Source of the DNA: Flavobacteriaceae bacterium bin25
GTDB lineage: Bacteria; Bacteroidota; Bacteroidia; Flavobacteriales; Flavobacteriaceae
Assembly (NCBI GenBank): GCA_002238525.1
Contig: MPMN01000017.1
Location: 1-46,306 of the forward strand
Direction: 5' to 3'
Length of the DNA: 46,306 bases
Shown here: positions 9,082 through 16,167 of the stretch, piece by piece
How positions within the stretch are numbered: the stretch's first letter is position 1
Layout of the letters: each line of letters opens with the position of its first letter
Position numbers and translations under genes: made by a program
Notes under the pieces: generated by a model
Database searches by the model: none
What the model saw: only the letters and a program-made list of their open reading frames with translations
Told to the model about the DNA's origin: nothing

Positions 9082-9818
9082 TGAAGAAAATCTGCCTTTT
9101 GGTATCAGTCCTTTTTTGTGGTATGAACCAAACAGGTTATAGCCAAGATTTCGTTCAAGGAAAATTACTATACAAGAACACCAATGTCGTAGCAGCCAAT
9201 GTAATCAACATCAATTCAAGAGAAGCAACCATTACCAATTCTGATGGAGAATTTCAGATAATGGCTTCCTTAGGTGATAAAATAGTTTTTTCTTCGTTGC
9301 AGTATGTCATTAGAGAAGTCTCCATTACCGAAGAAATTCTCCAAAAAAAGCGGCTGATTGTGGCTGTGAATGAGGATATTCAAGAACTGAATGAAATAGT
9401 TGTAACCCCAGATCAAACCAAGGCTTTTATTGATCTTGTTGAAGAAGAGTTCAAAGGTTTTGATTATGTCACTGATCGATATTCAAAAGTCCGAAACGAA
9501 CTTGTTGAAAAAGGACAATTGGAACACGGTTTTAATTTTATTAGCCTGGCCAAATTCGTGGGTCGAATATTTTCAGACCAATCGGAAAGCCAGCGTATGT
9601 CCTTAAAACCTAGTCAGGTATTGCCAGAGGTTTTTGAAACCTCTTTTTTTGAAAATGATTTGCAATTAACAAAAGAGCAAATTGTGGGGTTTTTAGAATA
9701 CTTGGATGAGAATATGAAAAGTCAAGAATTATTTCAGAAAGATCAAGAGTTTCAACTGATTGACTTTTTAGTTACCGAAAGTACGAAATACCGAAATCAG
9801 ATTGCCAGGTTGAACTAA
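9081..9818 (+). CDS. Secreted protein with CarboxypepD_reg-like domain
   Basis: Starting at ATG 9081 (a GTG two codons earlier is less likely) the product is 245 residues. A signal peptide (MKKICLLVSVLFCGMNQTGYSQ) is followed by a beta-sandwich regulatory-like domain, about residues 25-105: VQGKLLYKNTNVVAANVINI, then ATITNSDGEFQI and LGDKIVFSSLQY, ending in ELNEIVV. The C-terminal half is charged and mostly helical and I do not recognise it. In Bacteroidota this kind of protein often precedes DUF6702 and M1-peptidase genes, as here. Role unknown; likely periplasmic or outer-membrane associated. It is first of a same-strand series running to 13743. Confidence 0.75.
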   Translation: MKKICLLVSVLFCGMNQTGYSQDFVQGKLLYKNTNVVAANVININSREATITNSDGEFQIMASLGDKIVFSSLQYVIREVSITEEILQKKRLIVAVNEDIQELNEIVVTPDQTKAFIDLVEEEFKGFDYVTDRYSKVRNELVEKGQLEHGFNFISLAKFVGRIFSDQSESQRMSLKPSQVLPEVFETSFFENDLQLTKEQIVGFLEYLDENMKSQELFQKDQEFQLIDFLVTESTKYRNQIARLN

Positions 9819-9850
9819 CGTGATTTGTTCTCTTTTTACCTTGAATTTTT

Positions 9851-10531
9851 ATGCGTATAAGTCATAGACAATTTTATTTCGTTCCACTGTTTTTTTTGAC
9901 TTTTTCCGGTGTCTTGTCAAAAGGGGAAGAATCAAATGTTGATCAGCCTAATAAGAAAAAAGACTTTATCATCAATGGTCCTATATTCAAGGTTTCATAT
10001 AATGAAATAAATGAACAACCCAACTGGGTAGAATATACCGTGCGCTATATTGACACAATTAGAGCAACAAGAATCGGTCATAACTTCTATGCCGTAGATT
10101 CAGTTCATACATCTGATGATGCAGATTATTACAAAAATATTTGGGATAAAGGCCATTTGGCTCCTGTAAATGCCTTTGTAGATAGTGACCAATATGTCCA
10201 CGAAACTTTTTCCTATCTGAATTGCACCCTCCAGCATCAATCGCTCAATAGAGGACAATGGGCTGTTTTGGAAAAAGAACTGAAAAATCGTGCCAGGAGA
10301 TATGAAAAAGAAGTGTGTGTTCGAGTTGAAATGCTATTCGATAAGGAATCCATCAAACTCTCTACCGGAGCGGTTGTACCGAGCGGATTTATAAAGCATA
10401 CCTATATTGAAGGGGTTGGTTCTGCATGTTTTCAATTTAAAAACCAGAAACCTCCAAGAAGCTGGAAAGAACAAAAAATCGACTGCTCCGAAGAAATTTC
10501 CTGCTACTCAGCACAGCCAATCTATAGATGA
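9851..10531 (+). CDS. Secreted DNA/RNA non-specific endonuclease (NUC1, beta-beta-alpha-Me)
   Basis: The 226-residue protein has an N-terminal hydrophobic signal (FVPLFFLTFSGVLS) and the nuclease core of the Serratia/NUC1 type. The active-site word is DKGHLAPVNAF near residue 98, in place of the usual DRGHLAP; the catalytic His is kept and Arg is replaced by Lys. The Mg-binding region follows as FSYLNCTLQHQSLNRGQW, equivalent to the N..PQ...N..W pattern, with both Asn kept. Such enzymes hydrolyse DNA and RNA outside the cytoplasm, for nutrition or defence. The stop overlaps the next start by ATGA, so it is probably co-translated with the DUF6702 gene. Start codon ATG at 9851. Confidence 0.82.
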   Translation: MRISHRQFYFVPLFFLTFSGVLSKGEESNVDQPNKKKDFIINGPIFKVSYNEINEQPNWVEYTVRYIDTIRATRIGHNFYAVDSVHTSDDADYYKNIWDKGHLAPVNAFVDSDQYVHETFSYLNCTLQHQSLNRGQWAVLEKELKNRARRYEKEVCVRVEMLFDKESIKLSTGAVVPSGFIKHTYIEGVGSACFQFKNQKPPRSWKEQKIDCSEEISCYSAQPIYR

Positions 10532-11052
10532 AAAATTCAGCTGCTTCAAAACTATTGATTATAATTTTTGGCCTGTTTTTCCTCCACTCTTCAGAAATTT
10601 CATCCCATAAGTTTTATGTAAGTACAAGTTCAATTACCTATCTGCCAAAAAGAAATGCCATCCATATTACCACCCAAATCTTTATTGATGATTTAGAACT
10701 TGCTCTCAGTCAGTACAATAAAAGCATAGTATTAGCACCCGATTCCAATACACACCTTGTGGATAGTCTTTGTTTGATTTATTTCAACAAACATTTAAGA
10801 TTGAAAACAAATAATAACACCTTATACCACGAATTCATTGGGAAAAAATATGATCGGGATATTGGAATCTTCCATTTAGAAGTCAATACCTCTTCGGAAA
10901 TACCCAATACCCTGGTGGTAAATAACTCAGTACTATTTGATTTATTTGATGATCAAAAAAATCTCATACATTTCAAAGTCAATCAAAAACGAAGGAGTTA
11001 TTTGCTTAATAGGAAAAGACCTTCTATCACGATTTCACTTGATGAATTCTAA
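10528..11052 (+). CDS. DUF6702 family protein
   Basis: A 174-residue exported protein with signal segment LLIIIFGLFFLHSSEISS and then HKFYVSTSSITYLPKRNA, the signature opening of DUF6702. Further family words are QIFIDDLELAL near residue 52, EFIGKKYDRDIGIFHLEV near 103 and FDDQKNLIHFKVN near 140. The function of the family is not known; its gene nearly always lies directly before an M1-family metallopeptidase in Bacteroidota, which is the case here (88 bases away). It overlaps the nuclease gene by 4 bases. Confidence 0.82.
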   Translation: MKNSAASKLLIIIFGLFFLHSSEISSHKFYVSTSSITYLPKRNAIHITTQIFIDDLELALSQYNKSIVLAPDSNTHLVDSLCLIYFNKHLRLKTNNNTLYHEFIGKKYDRDIGIFHLEVNTSSEIPNTLVVNNSVLFDLFDDQKNLIHFKVNQKRRSYLLNRKRPSITISLDEF

Positions 11053-11139
11053 ATTTCTAAAAAATGTGGTTAACGTCCTCATTAGAGTATTTTATAGGGG
11101 ATTTTTTTAACTAATTTCGTCAATCAAATATCATATTAA

Positions 11140-13416
11140 ATGAAACTAAGTATTATTCTATTTACTTTATTCTCTATCCCCCTAATTTACAGCCAAGAAG
11201 CAGAATCTGTCCAAAGAAATCTTGGACACACCAATCAAAACAAGTTTCGACAATTACAGGATGAATTCGCTACCCCAAACAGCTACCGAACAGCCTCTGG
11301 GACACCTGGTGAAGACTACTATCAACAGAAAGTTGACTATGTCATGGATTTAGAGCTTGACGACGAAAATACCAAACTATATGGCCATCAAAAAATCACT
11401 TATACCAACAATTCACCGGATGCCCTTGGCTATTTATGGTTGCAATTAGATCAAAACATAAGAAAAAAAGATTCTCCTGCCTTAGAAAAAAATGGAAGTG
11501 GTGTTGACCCGATTTTGACCCCAGCTCAATTTGTTTCAACGTACATGAAAGAACCCTTTGATGGAGGGTTTAATATTGAATTTGTAAGAGATTTAGAAGG
11601 AAATGATCTTGACTATACCATCAATATGACTATGATGCGTATTGATCTTCCCAATCCCATTCCATCCAATGGTCAATACCAATTTCAAATAAAATGGTGG
11701 TACAATATCAACAACCATGTAGAAAATAGAGCGCGCTCGGGATATGAATATTTTCCTGAAGATGGGAATAATGCATATGTAATTGCTCAGTTTTTTCCCC
11801 GTCTGTGTGTGTATAACGATGTTGAGGGTTGGCAGAATATGCAGTTCTGGGGTAATGGGGAGTTTGCACTTCAATTTGGAGATTATCAGGTTAATATAAC
11901 CGTTCCCTCCGATCATTTATTGGAAGCCACAGGTCAATTACAAAACCCTAGACAGGTTCTTTCAGGTTTACAATACAGAAGATACCGAGAGGCACAAGAG
12001 AGTTTTGACAAACCTGTCTTTGTGGTCACTGAAGAAGAAGCAGCGACAAAAGAGTCTGAATTTTCAACAAAAAAATCAACTTGGAAGTTTGAAGCAAAAA
12101 ATGTCCGAGATTTTGCTTTTGCAACTTCTCGAAAATTTATTTGGGAAATGCAAGCCGTACAAATTGGAGATAACAAGGTAATGGCTGTATCGCTCTACCC
12201 TAAGGAAGGTAACCCGCTCTGGGAAGAATACTCAACCAAAGCTGTTGTTCAAACACTAAAAACTTTTTCAGAACATACATTTGATTATCCCTATCCAAAA
12301 GCAGTTTCTGTACATGCCCGAAACCAAGGAATGGAATACCCCATGATTTGCTGGAACTATGGAAGACCAGATGAAAATGGCGATTATTCAGAGCGCACAA
12401 AATATGGAATGATTAGCGTAATAATTCATGAGATAGGACACAATTTTTTTCCGATGATAGTCAATTCAGATGAAAGACAATGGGGATGGATGGACGAAGG
12501 TCTTGACACATTCATGCAGTACGTCACTGAACAGGAATTCGGAAAAGTATATCCTGAGTCCATAGGTGAGTTGGATAGTTATCCCTCACGAAGAGGAAAG
12601 CCGATAGATATTGTCCCTTACATGTCTGGAGATCAGAGTTTTTTGGCCCCTATTATGTCAAATCCAGAAAATGTTTATCAGCTTGGAGCAAACGCTTATG
12701 GAAAGCCCGCAACTGCACTAAACATATTGAGAGAAACAATAATGGGAAGAGAATTATTCGACCATGCCTTTAAAACCTACTCGCAAAGATGGAAGTTTAA
12801 ACATCCAACACCCGAAGATTTTTTCCGAACTATGGAGGATGCTTCAGCAGTAGATTTAGATTGGTTTTGGAGAGGCTGGTTTTACACTACTGATTATGTA
12901 GACATCGGTATTAAAGAAGTAAAAAAATATGGTGTTTCCTCAACTCCAGGCCAAAATGCTATAGATCTATTGACCAATTACGGCATGACTCTTGAAGATT
13001 TGCCACCTAATTACAGTGTTTTCGTCGTTCCTGAAGATGAAATTAAGGGTGAGAAGGAAACCCAGAAAATCCAAGCCGTCTCAGACTATATTTCAGAAAA
13101 CCAGATTGACAATGAAGCACTTAAAAGTCCTGTTCATATTTATGAGATTTCTTTTGAAAAGCCCGGAGGGCTAGTGATGCCTTTAATTGTAGAATATACC
13201 TATGAAGATGGCAGTACCGAAAAAGTCACCTACCCAGTTCAAATTTGGAGAAAAAATGATGATATGGTCTACAAAAGAGTGATTTCAGATAAAGCCATAG
13301 TACAAATCAAGGTTGATCCTGACCTCGAAACCGCTGATATTGACACCACAAACAATAGCTGGCCAAAAGAAGAATTAAAAACAGATTTGGATATCTTTAA
13401 GGAAAACTCACAATAG
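11140..13416 (+). CDS. M1-family (aminopeptidase N-like) zinc metallopeptidase
   Basis: A 758-residue exported peptidase. A signal peptide (MKLSIILFTLFSIPLIYSQ) precedes an N-terminal beta-saddle domain (about 60-280) and the thermolysin-like catalytic domain. The zinc site is HEIGH with His430, Glu431 and His434, and the third ligand Glu453 in WMDEGLDTF, exactly 18 residues after His434 as in gluzincins. The exopeptidase motif appears as QGMEYPM near 397, in place of GAMEN, which is common in the Bacteroidota branch. It probably trims peptides in the periplasm. Same strand as DUF6702, and 30 bases before tatA. Confidence 0.9.
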   Translation: MKLSIILFTLFSIPLIYSQEAESVQRNLGHTNQNKFRQLQDEFATPNSYRTASGTPGEDYYQQKVDYVMDLELDDENTKLYGHQKITYTNNSPDALGYLWLQLDQNIRKKDSPALEKNGSGVDPILTPAQFVSTYMKEPFDGGFNIEFVRDLEGNDLDYTINMTMMRIDLPNPIPSNGQYQFQIKWWYNINNHVENRARSGYEYFPEDGNNAYVIAQFFPRLCVYNDVEGWQNMQFWGNGEFALQFGDYQVNITVPSDHLLEATGQLQNPRQVLSGLQYRRYREAQESFDKPVFVVTEEEAATKESEFSTKKSTWKFEAKNVRDFAFATSRKFIWEMQAVQIGDNKVMAVSLYPKEGNPLWEEYSTKAVVQTLKTFSEHTFDYPYPKAVSVHARNQGMEYPMICWNYGRPDENGDYSERTKYGMISVIIHEIGHNFFPMIVNSDERQWGWMDEGLDTFMQYVTEQEFGKVYPESIGELDSYPSRRGKPIDIVPYMSGDQSFLAPIMSNPENVYQLGANAYGKPATALNILRETIMGRELFDHAFKTYSQRWKFKHPTPEDFFRTMEDASAVDLDWFWRGWFYTTDYVDIGIKEVKKYGVSSTPGQNAIDLLTNYGMTLEDLPPNYSVFVVPEDEIKGEKETQKIQAVSDYISENQIDNEALKSPVHIYEISFEKPGGLVMPLIVEYTYEDGSTEKVTYPVQIWRKNDDMVYKRVISDKAIVQIKVDPDLETADIDTTNNSWPKEELKTDLDIFKENSQ

Positions 13417-13446
13417 GGATCTAAACTTATACCCCCTCAAAGCGGG

Positions 13447-13743
13447 TTGAATAAAAATAATGCAGTGATTTTTTTTATCAGTGGACCAGAAATAATTTTT
13501 GTTTTTTTTGTTTTTTTACTCGTTTTTGGCGCTGATAAAATTCCTGGTATGGCCAAAACTTTAGCCAAAGGAATGATTCAGGTTCGTAAAGCAACAAATG
13601 AGATCAAAACAGAACTACAAAAATCAGTGGATACAGATATTAAAAATCCAACCAAATCTATCGCTAAAGAAATTGAGGAGGAGGTAGGTAAAGTTTCTAA
13701 AGATTTCAAAGAAATCGAAGATTCTATTAAGCGAAAACTCTAG
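13447..13743 (+). CDS. tatA: Sec-independent translocase subunit TatA/TatB-like
   Basis: A 98-residue membrane protein of the twin-arginine export system. It has the short N-terminal helix preceded by SGPEIIFVFFVFLLVFGADKI, the Pro-containing hinge (DKIPGMAKTLAKG), and an amphipathic helix VRKATNEIKTEL followed by a charged tail, as in TatA/B/E. The start is TTG at 13447, 30 bases after the M1 peptidase stop; no upstream ATG fits. It may supply Tat export for proteins such as the RRSF-bearing protein at 40586. The stop codon shares the palindrome CTAG (13740-13743) with the stop of the convergent methyltransferase gene. TatA versus TatB cannot be separated. Confidence 0.85.
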   Translation: MNKNNAVIFFISGPEIIFVFFVFLLVFGADKIPGMAKTLAKGMIQVRKATNEIKTELQKSVDTDIKNPTKSIAKEIEEEVGKVSKDFKEIEDSIKRKL

Positions 13744-14381
13744 AGCACATAACTCAAAGTCAGTCCATCTCTAAAGGGCAACAATACGGTCTGGACTTTA
13801 TTATGGTTTTTCAAATATTGATTATACTGTTTGATGATTTGAGTATCAATATCTTTATCATAATTTTGGTCTAATACTTTTCCACTCCATAGGGTATTAT
13901 CGGAAATGATTAGTCCCCCTTGACGCATTTTGACTAGTAATAAATCGAAATACACTTGATAGTTTGATTTATCAGCATCAATAAACGCCAAATCAATTGT
14001 TCCGGATATTTTTGGAATGATTTTCCGAGCGTCGCCCAGATAGGATTTAATTTTTTTATAGTAAGAAGACCTTTGAAAATTCGATTCTTGCATCTCAACC
14101 AATTCTTCATTTATGTCAATAGTATGGATGCATCCATTATCGGTTAGTCCCTCGGCGAGACAAATGGTGGAAAATCCGGTAAAAGTCCCTACTTCAATTA
14201 TTTGATTTGGTTGAACTAATGAAGAAAGTAAACTAAGCACTCTACCTTGAAGTGAGCCGCTAATCATTTCAGGGTTTATTAATTTCTGAAAAGTTTCCAT
14301 TTCAATTTTATCCAGTAAAGGTGACTGATCATGGCTGGATTCTATCGAATATCGTATCAAATCTTCATTTGGAAAGTTCAT
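13740..14381 (-). CDS. SAM-dependent O-methyltransferase (class I, COMT-like)
   Basis: A 213-residue cytosolic methyltransferase. Visible motifs are the SAM-binding IIEVGTFTGFSTICLAEGL near residue 60, IHTIDINEE near 86, the metal-binding FIDADKSNY near 132 (DxDKxxY of the cation-dependent O-methyltransferases) and ISDNTLWSGKV near 157. These place it with caffeoyl-CoA/catechol-type enzymes; the bacterial substrate is not known. In Bacteroidota the gene often lies beside tatA, as here, but in this window the two are convergent with stops overlapping in CTAG. Confidence 0.88.
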   Translation of the reverse strand: MNFPNEDLIRYSIESSHDQSPLLDKIEMETFQKLINPEMISGSLQGRVLSLLSSLVQPNQIIEVGTFTGFSTICLAEGLTDNGCIHTIDINEELVEMQESNFQRSSYYKKIKSYLGDARKIIPKISGTIDLAFIDADKSNYQVYFDLLLVKMRQGGLIISDNTLWSGKVLDQNYDKDIDTQIIKQYNQYLKNHNKVQTVLLPFRDGLTLSYVL

Positions 14382-14801
14382 TTTAAATCAATTTTTTGGT
14401 TAAATAAGTGTATGCAAAATAATCATTTTAGACCCAGTCATTTTCTTAATCAATATAATAAAGGGTGTGGGTATTTCATGTTCTTTAGTCTACCAATTTC
14501 AAGATTTATAAGCGTATCCGTTAAAGCAGATGGTTAAATCTCAATTAAAACTGTCAACAACCGGGTTTCATTTATCAATTTATCATCAAATAGATGAAGG
14601 CATCACCTCCCAAATATATCTGATAGGAAGGGCTCGGAAAACATCTATATTAAATTGACTGTTTGAAGATGAAATCAAAATCGAATAAATGTTATTTCTT
14701 CAGTCATCTTTGAGTAATAAACTTATTGAATGTCACGTAATCTATTGTGCTTCTCAATATATCCGAACATTTTTAGAAACTTTTACTTTTGCCAATATAT
14801 T
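14382..14801. other. Non-coding stretch before tRNA-Val
   Basis: About 420 AT-rich bases. A 42-codon ATG frame at 14530-14658 exists but has no recognisable feature and is not called as a gene. A possible -7 element for the tRNA is noted separately. Confidence 0.5.
14784..14791 (+). promoter_or_regulatory. Possible Bacteroidota -7 element for tRNA-Val
   Basis: TACTTTTG matches the TAnnTTTG consensus and lies 10 bases before the tRNA 5' end, a sensible distance for a stable RNA. No TTG at the usual -33 spacing is seen, so support is partial. Confidence 0.4.
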
Positions 14802-14876
14802 GTTCGTATAGCTCAGTTGGTTTAGAGCGTTTGCTTGACAGGCAAGAGGTCCTTGGTTCGAATCCAAGTACGAACA
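14802..14876 (+). tRNA. tRNA-Val (GAC)
   Basis: The acceptor arms GTTCGTA and TACGAAC pair fully. The D arm is GCTC...GAGC with AGTTGGTTTA in the loop. The anticodon arm is TTTGC-TTGACAG-GCAAG with anticodon GAC, which reads GUC/GUU valine codons. The T arm is CTTGG-TTCGAAT-CCAAG. The discriminator is A at 14876 and the 3' CCA is not encoded. No integrase gene or duplicated tRNA 3' end is nearby. Confidence 0.95.
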
Positions 14877-15395
14877 CTTTATTGGATTTCTTTTCCTAAG
14901 TTTACTAGTACGTCATCTATTGGGAAATTAATAGCTACTTTATAGGTGAAAGTAGCAAAAAAATCGCGAATTCACCAACCTATATTAACTCTTTGGTTTA
15001 TACTTTTTTGAATTAGTTCATCTCAGAAATTTAGACCTCAAAATGCCCCATAAAAAAGCATTAATTTATTACTATAAAGTCCCTTTGGAGATAAGGAAAT
15101 TTCAACGAATTTGAGGTATTGATCACAGGTTATACCATTTACACATTAAATTTACTCATAGAAAATTTGATGCCTAAGTTGTTTAGCCGTAGGGTAAACA
15201 TATAAAAATATTGAGTAACTGTAGTGTTTAAATGGTATTAGTCCACTTGAGGCAGAGATAATTAAATTATAAAAGTTTTAAATTTATTCGCTTGAGCACA
15301 ACAATTTTATTTGAGCCGTTTTAGTCAACTCGAATGGAGTGATATTGTACTAGTGTTTTATCAATCTTATTTTTTAAAAGTTGTCTTAAATGAGG
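14877..15395. other. Non-coding stretch holding a MITE-like repeat
   Basis: Apart from the palindromic repeat at 15130-15240 I see no gene, terminator or promoter in this AT-rich stretch. ATTCACC/AGTAGC-rich segments near 14930-14990 have no clear structure. Confidence 0.5.
15130..15240 (-). repeat. MITE-like palindromic repeat, copy 2
   Basis: In reverse orientation this matches the element at 8357-8466 along its whole length, with about a dozen differences. The ends TATACCATTTACACATTAAA and TAGTGTTTAAATGGTATTA are inverted repeats of each other. It lies 253 bases downstream of tRNA-Val. Confidence 0.7.
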
Positions 15396-15593
15396 TTACT
15401 GTAGAGCTTTTACGGTTGTTATTAGATTTCTTAAGTACAGTTTTTTGGTGCCATCCTTTAGTGTATTGATTTTTACTTCTGATAACACACAATTGAGAAT
15501 AATAGAGACATACAGAAAGAAAAATATACTACACATAACCGCTACTAAACCACCTGTTTTGAGAAAAAATCGGGTTACTTCTAGAATATTCAT
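15396..15593 (-). CDS. Possible small membrane protein (65 residues)
   Basis: An ATG-started frame encoding a short peptide with one strong hydrophobic segment (GGLVAVMCSIFFFLYVSIIL, about residues 14-33) followed by a basic, hydrophilic tail with NTLKDGTKKLYLRN. The layout resembles a single-pass membrane protein. I do not recognise a family and the surroundings are repeat-rich, so it may be a chance frame. Confidence 0.25.
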   Translation of the reverse strand: MNILEVTRFFLKTGGLVAVMCSIFFFLYVSIILNCVLSEVKINTLKDGTKKLYLRNLITTVKALQ

Positions 15594-15706
15594 AACATTA
15601 GGCCTACAAAATTGAAATTATAACAAACAAATTGTAAAACTTGTTAGAGTGTTCAACCAAGTTCCGAATGCCCTTAATTAATGTCAAAAGATACATAAAA
15701 CTCGGG

Positions 15707-15746
15707 AGTATGCCAAAGACTGTGTAAATAGAAATCAGGTGGGTTC
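15707..15746 (+). repeat. Direct repeat of the end of the ilvC fragment
   Basis: The segment GAGTATGCCAAAGACTGTGT...AATCAGGTGGG recurs at 33114-33153 with one or two differences, in the same orientation. At 33 kb it encodes [13 protein letters not shown] at the end of the ketol-acid reductoisomerase fragment. The bases upstream here do not resemble ilvC, so only the junction region was duplicated. Confidence 0.6.
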
Positions 15747-15769
15747 TATTAAGACTCACCTGGTTTTTT
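15736..15769 (+). terminator. Terminator-like hairpin
   Basis: CAGGTGGGT (15736-15744) pairs with ACTCACCTG (15754-15762), with one G-T pair and a 9-base loop, followed by GTTTTTT. No intact gene ends just upstream on this strand, so it may be a leftover from a lost gene. Confidence 0.6.
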
Positions 15770-16044
15770 ATATTTTTTCAGTGTGGGTTCCAGAATCACA
15801 TTTATTGAAAAAAATACATTTATGGATGAATTTAGAAAAATTATTAAAGGCAGTGGCATCTTAGCCAATGTCAAAACTAAATAAGGCTGCTTCATCCTTT
15901 TGTAGAGAGGAAATACTGATGAATTTTTTCCTCCCGTGAAACCGACCAAAACAGTTCAAGTAAAAGGGCTTTGTCGCAGTGAATAGATTTATAAGTGGTT
16001 TTACTATAATGCCGATTTGACGAAGTTGCGTGTTGATGGAAGTT

Positions 16045-16167
16045 AGACCTTATTGGTATTCAATATAAAAAAACGAAGTTGTCAGTAAAGTAACAGTTTG
16101 AAACAGCAGCTTTTTAATCCTGGCAAGGGTTTTGGACGTATTTTGGGCCAAAAGTCACGATTAAAAC
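16045..16167 (+). repeat. Right end of a decayed IS, copy A
   Basis: From AGTAAAGTAACAG at 16084 to AAAAGTCACGATTAAAA the sequence matches the right ends of the decayed elements at 34866-35386 (inverted) and 43248-44012. Shared words are AAAGTAACA, CCTGGxAAGGGTTTTGG and AAAGTCAxGATTAA. Weaker similarity continues left to about 16045. The matching left end is not seen. The end overlaps the stop codon of the PBP gene. Confidence 0.6.

Larger units (their letters stand above)
15594..16044. other. Repeat-rich non-coding stretch upstream of the PBP1A 3' end
   Basis: No convincing gene. It holds a 40-base segment shared with the ilvC fragment near 33 kb, a terminator-like hairpin (15736-15769), and a segment at 15941-15968 whose reverse complement (TTACTTGAACTGTTTTGGTC) resembles 36392-36415. 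Confidence 0.45.

Noticed and set aside
13490-13530. Poly-T runs at the start of tatA as a possible slippage site
   Set aside because: The runs are broken by single G bases, lie in a Phe/Val-coding membrane segment and are ordinary for this AT-rich genome.
14530-14658. 42-residue ATG frame before the tRNA
   Set aside because: No recognisable features, no coupling to another gene, and such short frames are expected by chance.
14802-14876. tRNA-Val as an integration site for a genomic island
   Set aside because: No integrase gene and no repeated tRNA 3' end were found on either side within the window.
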